Source: CAVTWH01 sp963794685 (GTDB taxonomy: Bacteria > Actinomycetota > Actinomycetes > Mycobacteriales > Micromonosporaceae). From it: a stretch of 64,000 nucleotides of DNA. The position numbers and the translations under genes were made by a program. Every line of letters starts with the position of its first letter. Position 1 is the first letter of the stretch. Below the pieces are notes generated by a model, which was given only the letters and a program-made list of their open reading frames with translations, did not search any database and was not told the DNA's origin. The stretch lies in NCBI GenBank assembly GCA_963794685.1, contig CAWCFK010000007.1:186001-250000 (forward strand), written 5' to 3'. Below, piece after piece: positions 28,090 to 36,721 of this stretch.

Positions 28090-28135
28090 TTGACATGATC
28101 TTCGGTCCTCGCGAGGGTTGCTGAGAACGCTCTCA
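28090..28135 (+). promoter_or_regulatory. Promoter and LacI-type operator of the secreted sugar-dehydrogenase gene
   Basis: A consensus -35 TTGACA lies at 28090-28095. TGAGAACGCTCTCA at 28122-28135 is a one-mismatch palindrome whose core matches the operator at 24165-24182. No clear -10 is visible. The rest of the gap 28017-28289 has no gene. Confidence 0.6.
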
Positions 28136-28289
28136 CGCGCACTCGCACAGTGTTTCGTCCCGACCGGTCAACGGGTGGGAGCGTTCCAGTTCCCGCTGGA
28201 TCCGGCGGCGCTGCGCCGCGCGACGACCACGACAACGCCGTGGCCGAGGCGGGTAGCCCGGGATCTCGTCGCCCCGTTGAGGAGACACG

Positions 28290-30809
28290 ATGACCACCGT
28301 TCCTGCGCGCCGTCGGCATCGGCGCAGCGTCCGTCTCGCCACGCTGATCGTCGCCCTGGCGGCCCTCGTCGGCGGCTACCTGACCGTCGTGACGCTGACC
28401 GCCTCGGCCGCCGACACCCTGCTGTCGCAGGGCCGGCCGGCCACCGCGTCGTCGACCGAGAACGCGGGTACCCCGGCGAGCGCCGCGGTGGACGGCAACG
28501 CGGGTACCCGCTGGTCGTCCGCGTTCGCCGACCCCCAGTGGCTGCAGGTCGACCTGGGCGCCAGCGCCACCATCACGCAGGTGGTGCTGCAGTGGGAGCC
28601 GGCATACGCCAAGGCGTTCCAGATCCAGGTGTCCACCGACGCGACGAACTGGACCAGCATCTACTCCACCACCACCTCGACCGGTGGAACGCAGACGCTG
28701 ACCGTCGCCGGTACCGGACGCTACGTCCGCGTCTACGGCACAGCGCGGGCCACCGCGTACGGGTACTCGTTGTGGGAGTTCCAGGTCTACGGCACCACCG
28801 GTGGTCCGACCGGCTGTGGGACAACGAATGCCGCGCAGGGCCGGCCGGCGACCGCCTCGTCGACCGAGAACGCCGGCACCCCGGCCAGCGCGGCCGTCGA
28901 CGGCAACGCGGGTACCCGCTGGTCCTCGGCGTTCGCTGACCCGCAGTGGCTCCAGGTCGACCTCGGTTCGAGCGTGTCGGTGTGCCGGGTGGTGCTGCAG
29001 TGGGAGGCCGCGTACGCCCGGGCGTTCCAGCTCCAGGTGTCCACCGACGCGACCAACTGGACCAGCATCTACTCCACCACCACGTCGACCGGCGGCACCC
29101 AGACCCTGGCCGTCACCGGCACCGGGCGCTACCTGCGCGTCTACGGCACGGCACGGGCCACCGCGTACGGGTACTCGCTGTGGGAGCTCTCGGTCTTCAC
29201 CGGCAGCGGCGGCGGCGACAGCACCCCACCCGGCGTGCCGGGTACCCCGACACTGGTCAGCTCCACCCCGAACAGCGCGACCATCGCCTGGACCGCGACG
29301 ACCGACAACGTCGCGGTGACCGGCTACGACATCTACCGCGACGGGCAGCTCTGCGCCCAGGTCGCGGCCTCGACGCTGACCGGCACCTGCAACAACCTCA
29401 GCCCGAAGACGACCTACGGCTTCTACGTCAACGCCCGCGACGCGGCCGGAAACGTCTCCCAGCCCAGCGGCACGCTCTCCGTCACCACGCCGGGCACTAC
29501 CGATCAGACCGCCCCGACCGCACCGTCCAATGTGCACACCACCGCGATCACCAGCACCAGCATCACCTTGGCGTGGAACGCATCGAGCGACAACGTCGGG
29601 GTCACCGGCTACACCGTCTACAACGTGGTGGGCGGCGCGCCGGTGAAGATCGGGGCGTCGAGCGGCGCCACCGCCGGCGCGACGCTGACCGGGCTGACCC
29701 CGAACACCACCTACCACCTGCAGGTGACGGCGCTGGACGCGAACAAGAACGAGAGCACCCCGAGTACGCCGGTGCTCGACGTCGCGACCACGGGCGGCTC
29801 GTGTACCCAGCCGATCTGCGCGGTGACCCAGGTGGGTACCGACGACGACGTGGTGTGGGGGCTGACCACGCTGCCCGACGGCACGATCCTCTACAACGAA
29901 CGGGATGTGCACGCCATCGTGCACCTCAACCCGGCCACCGGGGCGAAGAAGACGATCGGCACCGTACCCAACGTGGAGAGCACCGACGGCGAGGGCGGCC
30001 TGACCGGTCTGGAGACCAACCCGGCCAGCTTCGCCACCGACCACTGGCTCTACATCATGCACACCTCGCCCACCGACAACCGCATCGTCCGGATCAAATA
30101 CGACCCGGCCACCGACACGCTGACCACTTCCACCGAGCAGATCCTGCTGAGTGGGCTGCAGCGCAACAAGTTCCACGACGGCGGGCGGCTGCGGTTCAGC
30201 CCCGACGGCCGGTACCTGTTCATCGGCACCGGTGACGCGCAGAACGGCGACAACGCGCAGAACGTCAACAGCCTCAACGGCAAAGTGTTGCGGATCAACC
30301 CGGACGGCACCATCCCGACCGACAACCCGTTCGGCAACGCGGTCTGGAGCTACGGGCACCGCAACGTGCAGGGGCTCGCCTTCGACTCGCACGGACAGCT
30401 GTGGGAGCAGGAGTTCGGCAACAACGTGATGGACGAGACCAACCTCATCCAGCGCGGCGGAAACTACGGCTGGCCGGCGTGCGAGGGCACCACCGGCAGC
30501 TGCGGCACGGCCGGCTTCATCGCCCCCAAACAGACCTACCCGGTCGAGGTGGGCTCGTGCAGCGGCATCACCGTCATCCGGGACGTGCTCTACGTCGCCT
30601 GCCAGCGCGGTACCCGGCTCTACCGCGAGGTCATCAGCGGCAGCACACTCACCAACTCCCAGCAGCTACTGGTCGGCACCTACGGCCGGCTGCGCACCAT
30701 CGAGCCCGCTCCGGGCGGTGGGGCCTGGTTGGCCACCTCCAACGGCGGAGACAAGGACAGCACGCCGCACAACAGCACCAACCAGATCTTCCAACTCACC
30801 CTCGGCTAG
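28290..30809 (+). CDS. Secreted CBM32x2-FN3x2-sugar dehydrogenase (GSDH/PQQ-type beta-propeller)
   Basis: An 839-residue protein with a signal peptide (to about residue 40), two nearly identical F5/8-type C (CBM32) domains (about 45-170 and 180-305), and two fibronectin III domains (about 310-400 and 410-500, 'DNVAVTGYDIYRDG', 'DNVGVTGYTVYN'). It ends in a six-bladed soluble glucose/sorbosone dehydrogenase domain ('DGRYLFIGTGDAQNGDNAQN', 'YGHRNVQGLAF', 'RGGNYGWPACEG'). It should bind a polysaccharide and oxidise its sugars, perhaps with PQQ. An upstream LacI-type operator suggests sugar control. Confidence 0.9.
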   Translation: MTTVPARRRHRRSVRLATLIVALAALVGGYLTVVTLTASAADTLLSQGRPATASSTENAGTPASAAVDGNAGTRWSSAFADPQWLQVDLGASATITQVVLQWEPAYAKAFQIQVSTDATNWTSIYSTTTSTGGTQTLTVAGTGRYVRVYGTARATAYGYSLWEFQVYGTTGGPTGCGTTNAAQGRPATASSTENAGTPASAAVDGNAGTRWSSAFADPQWLQVDLGSSVSVCRVVLQWEAAYARAFQLQVSTDATNWTSIYSTTTSTGGTQTLAVTGTGRYLRVYGTARATAYGYSLWELSVFTGSGGGDSTPPGVPGTPTLVSSTPNSATIAWTATTDNVAVTGYDIYRDGQLCAQVAASTLTGTCNNLSPKTTYGFYVNARDAAGNVSQPSGTLSVTTPGTTDQTAPTAPSNVHTTAITSTSITLAWNASSDNVGVTGYTVYNVVGGAPVKIGASSGATAGATLTGLTPNTTYHLQVTALDANKNESTPSTPVLDVATTGGSCTQPICAVTQVGTDDDVVWGLTTLPDGTILYNERDVHAIVHLNPATGAKKTIGTVPNVESTDGEGGLTGLETNPASFATDHWLYIMHTSPTDNRIVRIKYDPATDTLTTSTEQILLSGLQRNKFHDGGRLRFSPDGRYLFIGTGDAQNGDNAQNVNSLNGKVLRINPDGTIPTDNPFGNAVWSYGHRNVQGLAFDSHGQLWEQEFGNNVMDETNLIQRGGNYGWPACEGTTGSCGTAGFIAPKQTYPVEVGSCSGITVIRDVLYVACQRGTRLYREVISGSTLTNSQQLLVGTYGRLRTIEPAPGGGAWLATSNGGDKDSTPHNSTNQIFQLTLG
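28428..29194 (+). repeat. Direct duplication encoding two CBM32 domains
   Basis: About 360 bases starting at 28428 recur starting at 28836 (offset 408) with few, mostly silent, changes. Both copies begin CAGGGCCGGCCGGC and continue through the TACTCCACCACCAC region. The repeat is an in-frame domain duplication kept similar by recent origin or conversion. Confidence 0.8.
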
Positions 30810-30817
30810 ATCGGGGG

Positions 30818-30847
30818 CCGGGGCGCGCGGTCATCCGCGCGCCCCGG
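30818..30847. terminator. Bidirectional hairpin at the edge of the biosynthetic cluster
   Basis: Perfect 13-bp arms (30818-30830, 30835-30847) with a TCAT loop sit between the dehydrogenase stop (30809) and the last cluster gene (stop at 30868). It probably ends transcription from both sides and marks the right-hand border of the cluster. Confidence 0.75.
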
Positions 30848-30867
30848 CAGGCCACGAAGCGGGGCCG

Positions 30868-32091
30868 TCAGTCTTCGAAGCGAAGGCCGCCCGAGATCCA
30901 GTCCACGAATGCGTGCCCGTTCTTGAGTACCTCGTCGTGGGTCTGTCCGGAGACCAGCGCCGTGGCGACGGTGTCGATCACGGACTGTGCCGGCTCGTAG
31001 CGTTTGCCGATCTCGGCGGTGAGGTCGAAGTCGACCAGCCACGGCCAGTCCGCTGCGGCGGCCCGGTCGGGTACCGCGACCACGGTGCCGGGAGATGGCG
31101 GGATGAGAACGAATCCGGCCTGGCGCAGCGGTTCCCGGTGCGGCGTTTCGGCGCGCATGCGCGCCGGATCGACGGCGCCCGCCGCGTACCGGCCGGCGAT
31201 CCGGAGCTCGAACGCGTGCCGGATCATCGGACCGACCAGGGCCCCGCCCTGGCGGCTGCCGATCTCGTTCATCGCGAGGGTGCCGTCCGGGCGCTTCCAC
31301 ACCTCGGCGTGGAACAGCGTCAACGGTGGCCGGGGCAGCGCGAGCAGCGCCGCGCGCACCAGTTCGCGGGTTGCGGTGCGCAGCGGGTCGTCGGGGTCGA
31401 GCAGACCACACACGGTGGCACTGCCGGCATTGAACGCCAGACACGAGGTGATCGTCGAAGTCCAGCAGAAGTCGAAGTCGTCGCCGTCGAGGATGCCGTC
31501 CACGTTCAGCATCTCGCCCTCGACGAAGGACTCCACCATCCAGTTGGACACGTCCAGCAGCCCCCGCGACCAGTGCTCGGTGAGCCAGGCGCTGACCTCC
31601 GCGGGGGTACGCAACACCGACACCGAGCGGGAACCGGCACCCGAACGGGGCTTCACCACCACCGGGAGTCCCTGCTCCCGCACGAACACCAGGAGGTCGG
31701 TCGCTGTCTCCAGCGCCGCATAGTCGGTGACCGGCACCCCGCGACGCCGCCAGTGGTCCTTCATAGTGATCTTGTCCCGGAAGGCGCGCGCGCTCGCGGT
31801 GTCCTGGCCGGGTAGGCCGAGAACCTCGCGTAGCCGGGCAGCGCGGAGCATGTCGTATTCGGACAGGGCCAACAGGCGGTCGAAGGGCCTGCGGTCGTAC
31901 TCCGCGAGTGCGGTGGCCTCGACCAGCCCTGACCGGTCGTAGTCGTCGATCACGAGGACATTGTCGGGCACCGGTCCGGCGCCGACGGCGGACGGTTGGG
32001 TGATGATACGGATGCTCGCATCCGCTCCCAACCACTCCTGGTAGTGCATGTGGACCAGCCCGGGCCGGTTGAGTACGAGCACCTCGGTCAT
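30868..32091 (-). CDS. ATP-grasp ligase (cluster)
   Basis: A 407-residue ATP-grasp enzyme, the last gene of the RiPP-like operon. ATP-grasp features: 'FRDKITMKDHWRRRGVPVT' (start of the central domain), 'GLPVVVKPRSGAGSRSVSVL' (ATP-binding lysine and glycine loop), 'NWMVESFVEGEMLNVDGIL', and metal-site 'LAMNEIGSRQGGALV' (Glu/Asn). The group includes enzymes joining a carboxylate to an amine or thiol through an acyl phosphate, for example BtrJ loading an amino acid on a carrier protein. With an ACP in the cluster either use is possible. ATG 32091 overlaps the MFS stop by 4 bases. Confidence 0.85.
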   Translation of the reverse strand: MTEVLVLNRPGLVHMHYQEWLGADASIRIITQPSAVGAGPVPDNVLVIDDYDRSGLVEATALAEYDRRPFDRLLALSEYDMLRAARLREVLGLPGQDTASARAFRDKITMKDHWRRRGVPVTDYAALETATDLLVFVREQGLPVVVKPRSGAGSRSVSVLRTPAEVSAWLTEHWSRGLLDVSNWMVESFVEGEMLNVDGILDGDDFDFCWTSTITSCLAFNAGSATVCGLLDPDDPLRTATRELVRAALLALPRPPLTLFHAEVWKRPDGTLAMNEIGSRQGGALVGPMIRHAFELRIAGRYAAGAVDPARMRAETPHREPLRQAGFVLIPPSPGTVVAVPDRAAAADWPWLVDFDLTAEIGKRYEPAQSVIDTVATALVSGQTHDEVLKNGHAFVDWISGGLRFED

Positions 32092-33305
32092 TCTGCGACT
32101 CCTACCAGTAGATGCGACCGGGTTTGCACGGCCCACCTGGTCAGTGGGCCGACGGCGAACCCGGCGAGCGCCAGGACGGCGCCCAACACGATCCAGCCGG
32201 GCCTGCCCCATTGCAGGCAGAGCGTGGTGAGCAGGACGGGGGAGACCGCCCGCACCACCCCGGCCACGAGGTTGAACATTCCCTGGTACTGCCCCTGGGC
32301 GTGGTCGGGCGCCAGCCCGTAGCCGAGTTCGAACGAGCCCGCCGCCAGGCCGAGTTCGGCCCAGGCCTGGATCGCCACGCCGACCAGCAGCAGACCGGCC
32401 GCGGGAGCCGGCGGCAGACCGGCGGCGGATCCGACAACCGCACAGCTGACCAGGAAGTAGAGGCTCGTCCGGCGCAGCGCCGCGGCGCCGGACACCGGGC
32501 CGGTGACGCCGCGGCTCATGCGTACCTGGAACAGCACCACGATGGCGGTGCTCAGCACCATCAGCACCGACAACCACCAACGCGGCGCGCTGGTGTGCGA
32601 CACCAGCCAGAGCGGCAGGATCAGCGACGTCACGTCGTACTGGAAGGCGAGCACGCCACACAGCAGCGACACGACGAAGTACGGCCTGTCCCGCAGTACC
32701 TCCGTCCGCCTGGCGCCGTCCGGCTTCGGCACCGGCTGCACGGCGGGAATCATGAACAGCAGCCCCGCGGCGCACAGAAAGCTCAGACCGTTCACCAGGA
32801 TCAGCACCGTGTACGCGGCCGCCGTGTTCAGTTGCAACGCGAAGCCGGCCGCCGCGACGCCCAGGCCCATCCCGAGGTTGATGACGGCGCGCAGGTAGCC
32901 GCGGACCTTGGCGCGCTGTCCGGGCTCGCTGATCCGGGCGATGAGGGCGCCACTGACCGCGAGCCCGCCACGCTGACCGATGGCGGCGAGGATGACGAGC
33001 ACCAGGAATGCCGCGAAGGAGTGGGCGAACGGGAAGAGGAACATCGCGACAGCCTGGATGGCCTGCGCACCGATGTAGAGGCCGACCGGGCCACGGCGGT
33101 CGGCGAGATAGCCCAGCGGGATGCCGGACAGCACACCGACGAACATCGCGATCGCCAGCCCGGTACCCACACTCGCGACACTGAGCTTGATGACCTGGGT
33201 GAAGAAGAGCGTGCTGCCGGCGAGATACAGGCCACTGCCCAGCGTGGTGACGAGGGTGGCGGCCGCCATCACCCGTACCGGTCCGCTCGGCGGAACAGCG
33301 GTCAT
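32088..33305 (-). CDS. MFS transporter (cluster exporter)
   Basis: A 405-residue protein with about 12 membrane helices. The motif-A-type loop 'GYLADRRGP' follows helix 2, and 'SGALIARISEPGQRAKVRGYL' follows helix 4. The type fits drug or natural-product efflux. It overlaps the genes on both sides by 4 bases (ATGA upstream and downstream), so it is co-translated with the two ATP-grasp ligases and most likely exports the final product or gives self-resistance. Confidence 0.88.
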   Translation of the reverse strand: MTAVPPSGPVRVMAAATLVTTLGSGLYLAGSTLFFTQVIKLSVASVGTGLAIAMFVGVLSGIPLGYLADRRGPVGLYIGAQAIQAVAMFLFPFAHSFAAFLVLVILAAIGQRGGLAVSGALIARISEPGQRAKVRGYLRAVINLGMGLGVAAAGFALQLNTAAAYTVLILVNGLSFLCAAGLLFMIPAVQPVPKPDGARRTEVLRDRPYFVVSLLCGVLAFQYDVTSLILPLWLVSHTSAPRWWLSVLMVLSTAIVVLFQVRMSRGVTGPVSGAAALRRTSLYFLVSCAVVGSAAGLPPAPAAGLLLVGVAIQAWAELGLAAGSFELGYGLAPDHAQGQYQGMFNLVAGVVRAVSPVLLTTLCLQWGRPGWIVLGAVLALAGFAVGPLTRWAVQTRSHLLVGVAE

Positions 33306-34483
33306 CCGGTCACCTCGACGGACAGGTCGCGCTCGTAGGTATCGAGCTCGTCGACCGAGGCGGCGTCGATGACGAAGGTGACCGCCCGGTCACGGTTGTC
33401 GTTGAGGTCACCCAGTTCGCTGCCCCTGGGCTTGATGACCATGACCGTGTGCAGCCGTGGCGGGTCGCCCGGGCCGCCGGGTTCCAGCAGCGGCAGCTCG
33501 TCCCCGGCCGCCAGCCAGACCGGGGCGGCGCCGGCCACCCGCACGTCGTCGAGGACTCCCGGTTTGTGTGTCAGGTAGACCTGGCGGGCGGCGCGGACCG
33601 GTGCCGGATACCGCACCGGGTTCCCGATCGCGACGTCGAGGATGGCGCCCTCCAGGCGCTCCCCGGTCGCCAGGTGGTACAGCGCGGGGATGCTGCCCCC
33701 CGGACAGCGTGCGTTGACCTCCATCAGCACGGCGCGGCCGCCGGCAATCAGGCGGTACTCCGTGTGCAGGATGCCGTCGCCGACCGCGAGCCGCCGTACC
33801 ACGGCGTTGTTGGTTTCCAGGAGCGTGCGCCGGTCGGCGGCGGCCAGCGCGGCCGGCACGGTGTGCGCCAGTTCCACGAACATCTCGTTGGTACGCTTCG
33901 CCGTCACTTCGGCGAAGACCACGGTGCCGCCCTGCACCAGGCACTCCACCGAGAATTCGGGCCCGTCGACGCGCTCCTCGATGAGCATCCCCTCGGACGC
34001 ACCGAGCGCGGCACGGTCTGCCACCGGGCGCACCCCGACGCCGGCCGATCCGTGCGGTGGTTTCACCACCGCGGGGAACCTGGTCCAGCTCGCGACATCC
34101 AGCGATGAACGTGGGCTGTACTGCGACAGGTACGCCCGCTGGAGCGCCTTGTCGCGGCACACCGTGGCCGCGCGCAGCCCGATGCCCGGTGTGCCCAGCC
34201 AGTCGGCGAGCACGGCGGCGGTCTGCACCCACTCCTCGCGCAGCGCGCACACGCCGCGGATGCGCAACCCCCTCGACGTCGCCTGCGCACCGTTCATCAC
34301 CGCGGCTGCCTGGTCCGGTTGTGCCCATACGGCCGGGTGCTGCGTCAGCACGGCCGAGTCGGCGTACCGGGCCGCCTTCGTCTCGGCCGCGATGATGGTG
34401 AGCTTCCGGTCCCGCGCGGCCTGCACGAAACCCGGGTTCCACACCAGGGCTGCGGCGCCGCAGACGATGATGGCATCACGCAC
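33302..34483 (-). CDS. ATP-grasp ligase, second (cluster)
   Basis: A 393-residue ATP-grasp of the amino-acid/carboxylate ligase type: 'TRFPAVVKPPHGSAGVGVRP' (ATP-binding), 'GMLIEERVDGPEFSVECLV', 'ILHTEYRLIAGGRAVLMEVN' with 'ARCPGGSIPALYHLATGERL' (metal-binding Glu/Asn and Arg). This layout resembles L-amino-acid ligases (BacD/YwfE group) that form peptide bonds. GTG 34483 is chosen because GGAGG lies exactly 5 bases upstream, although an ATG 12 bases earlier (34495) is also in frame. Its partner at 30868-32091 differs in sequence, so they probably carry out two separate couplings. Confidence 0.85.
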   Translation of the reverse strand: MRDAIIVCGAAALVWNPGFVQAARDRKLTIIAAETKAARYADSAVLTQHPAVWAQPDQAAAVMNGAQATSRGLRIRGVCALREEWVQTAAVLADWLGTPGIGLRAATVCRDKALQRAYLSQYSPRSSLDVASWTRFPAVVKPPHGSAGVGVRPVADRAALGASEGMLIEERVDGPEFSVECLVQGGTVVFAEVTAKRTNEMFVELAHTVPAALAAADRRTLLETNNAVVRRLAVGDGILHTEYRLIAGGRAVLMEVNARCPGGSIPALYHLATGERLEGAILDVAIGNPVRYPAPVRAARQVYLTHKPGVLDDVRVAGAAPVWLAAGDELPLLEPGGPGDPPRLHTVMVIKPRGSELGDLNDNRDRAVTFVIDAASVDELDTYERDLSVEVTG

Positions 34484-34521
34484 TGCTACCTCCATGGATG
34501 CGTTCGGGAAAGCGCGGCGAG

Positions 34522-35250
34522 CTAGCGGAATGTCCAGCCGCCGTTGACATGCAGCACCTGCCCGGTGATGAAGGACGCGCCCGGGGAGGCAAGAAAGACG
34601 CACGCCGCGGCGACATCGGCGCCGGTGCCGGGCCGGCCGAGCGGGGTCTGGCCGACGATCGTGTCGATCCGCTCCGGTGACCACGATCCGGTGAAGCCGG
34701 TGCCCGCGATGAAACCGGGCGCGACCGCGTTCACGGTGATCTGCCGTGGCGCGAGGCCGCGTGCCTGCGAGTAGGTGAGCCCGATCAGGCCCGCCTTGGC
34801 CGCCGCGTAGGCCAATGCCGCACTGCCGCTGCCGCCGGTGACCGCCGCGATCGAACTGATGTTGATCACCCGGCCGGATCCGCCGGTGAACCGCGGGAGC
34901 AGGGCCTGCGTCATCAGGAACGCGCCCTTGAGGTTGGCGTCCACGACCCGGTCCCAGGCGGCCTCGGCCTCGTCGAGCGGTGTGTCCGGGGCGACCGGTT
35001 CGAGGAAGCCGGCGCAGTTGACCAGGGTGTCGACCCGGTCCACTGCGGAAGCCACCCGTGCGACGTCAGCCAGCCGGGACACGTCGGCCACGACCGTGGT
35101 GACGCCCAACTCGGACGCGGCGCGGGCGAGGCGGTCCTCGTCCCGCCCGACGATGACGACCTCGTCACCCGCGGCCAGCAACGCGCGGGCGATCGCGAAG
35201 CCGATACCGCTGCTTCCGCCGGTGACAACAGCTTTCCTGAGCTCAGACAT
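34522..35250 (-). CDS. Short-chain dehydrogenase (FabG-like, cluster)
   Basis: A 242-residue classical SDR: 'VTGGSSGIGFAIARALL', 'VADVSR', 'NCAGF', catalytic 'NISSIAAVTGG', 'YAAAKAGLIGLT', 'PGFIAGTGFTG', and 'GQVLHVNGG'. FabG-like enzymes reduce 3-oxoacyl carriers, so with the ACP and the MIO lyase it may reduce or oxidise an acyl intermediate. ATG 35250 overlaps the end of the ammonia-lyase gene by 8 bases. Confidence 0.88.
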   Translation of the reverse strand: MSELRKAVVTGGSSGIGFAIARALLAAGDEVVIVGRDEDRLARAASELGVTTVVADVSRLADVARVASAVDRVDTLVNCAGFLEPVAPDTPLDEAEAAWDRVVDANLKGAFLMTQALLPRFTGGSGRVINISSIAAVTGGSGSAALAYAAAKAGLIGLTYSQARGLAPRQITVNAVAPGFIAGTGFTGSWSPERIDTIVGQTPLGRPGTGADVAAACVFLASPGASFITGQVLHVNGGWTFR

Positions 35251-36721
35251 GATCCTCTTCCAGGTAGGTGAAGAACGCGACGCCGCCGGTGCCGTAGTCG
35301 GTGGTCAGCATCCGGGCGACGGCCCGGATTTCCGCCGACAACGGACGGTCCTCCCGCAACGGCGGACTGACCGCAGGTAGCCGGTGCCATGGCGTGCCGG
35401 CCGCGGCCTGCGCGCCGACCCGGAACGCCAACTGGGCCACCGTCACCCCGAGGGAGCCGAGGATGAGCGCCAGGTAGCGGATCGCCTCGCCGCAGGCCAG
35501 CGCGGCGTTGAGCGCCATCGGCACATGGTCCTGGTTCTGGAGATTGGTCGGCACCGGTGTCATCCCCGCCGGGTAGCCCAGTTGCCGGATCCGCCCGAGG
35601 TGCGAGGTCGCGGCGATCTGCACGCCGGCGAGTCCGCTGGTGCCGCCGGGCCGCTCCGCCAGCAGCGGCGCCAACCCGCCGTTGCGCTGTGGGTCCACGA
35701 CCAGTGCGAGCTGCCGCTCGGCCAGGTAGGCGACCTGATGGACGCAGTGCAGCAGCATCTCGCCGGCCAGCCCGACCGGGGCGGCGTGGAAGTTCCCGCC
35801 GTGCAGGACGGCGTCGGCGAGCACGACCGGGTTGTCGGTGACGCCGCCGGCCTCGTCGAGCAACACCCGTTCCTGCAGTTCGAGCTGGTCGACTACCGCG
35901 CCCAGCACCTGCGGCGCGCACCGCAGCGAGTACGACTCCTGAAGTGGCCGTGGCGCCGGGCCCCGAGCGGCCGGGGCGCAGTGCCGTGCGTCGGCCAGCT
36001 CGGCCCGGATCCAAGCCGCCGCGGTGCGCTGCCCGGCCTGATTGCGGACGGCCTGCAGCCGCGGGTCGTAGGCATCCGTGGCGGCGCCGAGGAGCAGCGC
36101 GATCCGCCCGGTCAGCGCCGCCGCCACCCGGGTGAGCAGCGCGAGTCGCGCGTGGTTGAGCAGGGTCACCGACAGCGCCGCGCTGGTGCCGTTGACGAAG
36201 CCCAGCGCCGACCGGGCACTCCAGGCGAACGGCGTCAGCCCCAACTCGTCCAACTGCCGGCGGCCCTCATCGGTGGCACCGGCCATCGCGAGTGCCGCGT
36301 GGGCCAGCGGAATCAGGTCGCCGCTCGCGCTGAGGCTGCCCTCCGACGGGACGACCGGCGTGAAGCCCGCGTTGTGCAGCGCCGCGAGCCGTTCCCAGTC
36401 GGACACGTCCACCGCGGAGCAACCCAGGCGGATCCCGGCGAGCCGGAGCCAGACCATCAGGCGGGTCTCCACGGTGCCCAGCGGCCGGCCCTGTCCGACA
36501 CAGAGGTGATGAATGAGGCCCATGCCCTGCCCGGCTCCGTCGGGGTCGGCCGGGTTCGCCACCAGTGGCCCGAATCCGTTGGTGCTGCCGTAGACGGGCC
36601 GACCGGCAGCCAGGTGGGCGCTCAGGTGCTCGACGCTGCGCCGCATCCGTAGGCGATCGTCCGGCGAGAGCGTCAGCTGCTCGTGCAGCGCGCGGTCGAG
36701 CAGTTCGGCAATGGTCTTCAC
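35243..36721 (-). CDS. MIO-type aromatic amino acid ammonia-lyase/aminomutase (tyrosine-lyase-like, cluster)
   Basis: A 492-residue member of the HAL/PAL/TAL family. The MIO cofactor triad is Ala132-Ser133-Gly134 in 'GSLSASGDLIPLAH'. The catalytic Tyr is Tyr44 in 'VYGSTNGFG', with Asn177 in 'FVNGTS', and 'QESYSLRCAPQVLGA' and 'VTDNPVV' are retained. The selectivity pair reads His72-Leu73 ('LIHHLCVGQG'), as in Rhodobacter tyrosine ammonia-lyase (His89-Leu90) rather than Phe-Leu of PAL or Ser-His of HAL. That predicts p-coumarate (or beta-tyrosine if a mutase) from tyrosine. GTG 36721 overlaps the amidase stop (GTGA). Confidence 0.87.
   Translation of the reverse strand: MKTIAELLDRALHEQLTLSPDDRLRMRRSVEHLSAHLAAGRPVYGSTNGFGPLVANPADPDGAGQGMGLIHHLCVGQGRPLGTVETRLMVWLRLAGIRLGCSAVDVSDWERLAALHNAGFTPVVPSEGSLSASGDLIPLAHAALAMAGATDEGRRQLDELGLTPFAWSARSALGFVNGTSAALSVTLLNHARLALLTRVAAALTGRIALLLGAATDAYDPRLQAVRNQAGQRTAAAWIRAELADARHCAPAARGPAPRPLQESYSLRCAPQVLGAVVDQLELQERVLLDEAGGVTDNPVVLADAVLHGGNFHAAPVGLAGEMLLHCVHQVAYLAERQLALVVDPQRNGGLAPLLAERPGGTSGLAGVQIAATSHLGRIRQLGYPAGMTPVPTNLQNQDHVPMALNAALACGEAIRYLALILGSLGVTVAQLAFRVGAQAAAGTPWHRLPAVSPPLREDRPLSAEIRAVARMLTTDYGTGGVAFFTYLEEDHV

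Noticed and set aside
27681..30392. A 903-codon open frame on the minus strand opposite the secreted dehydrogenase gene
   Set aside because: It is the antisense shadow of a well-supported gene in GC-rich DNA. The product has no recognisable domains and is Val/Gly/Arg-rich in the pattern typical of antisense frames.
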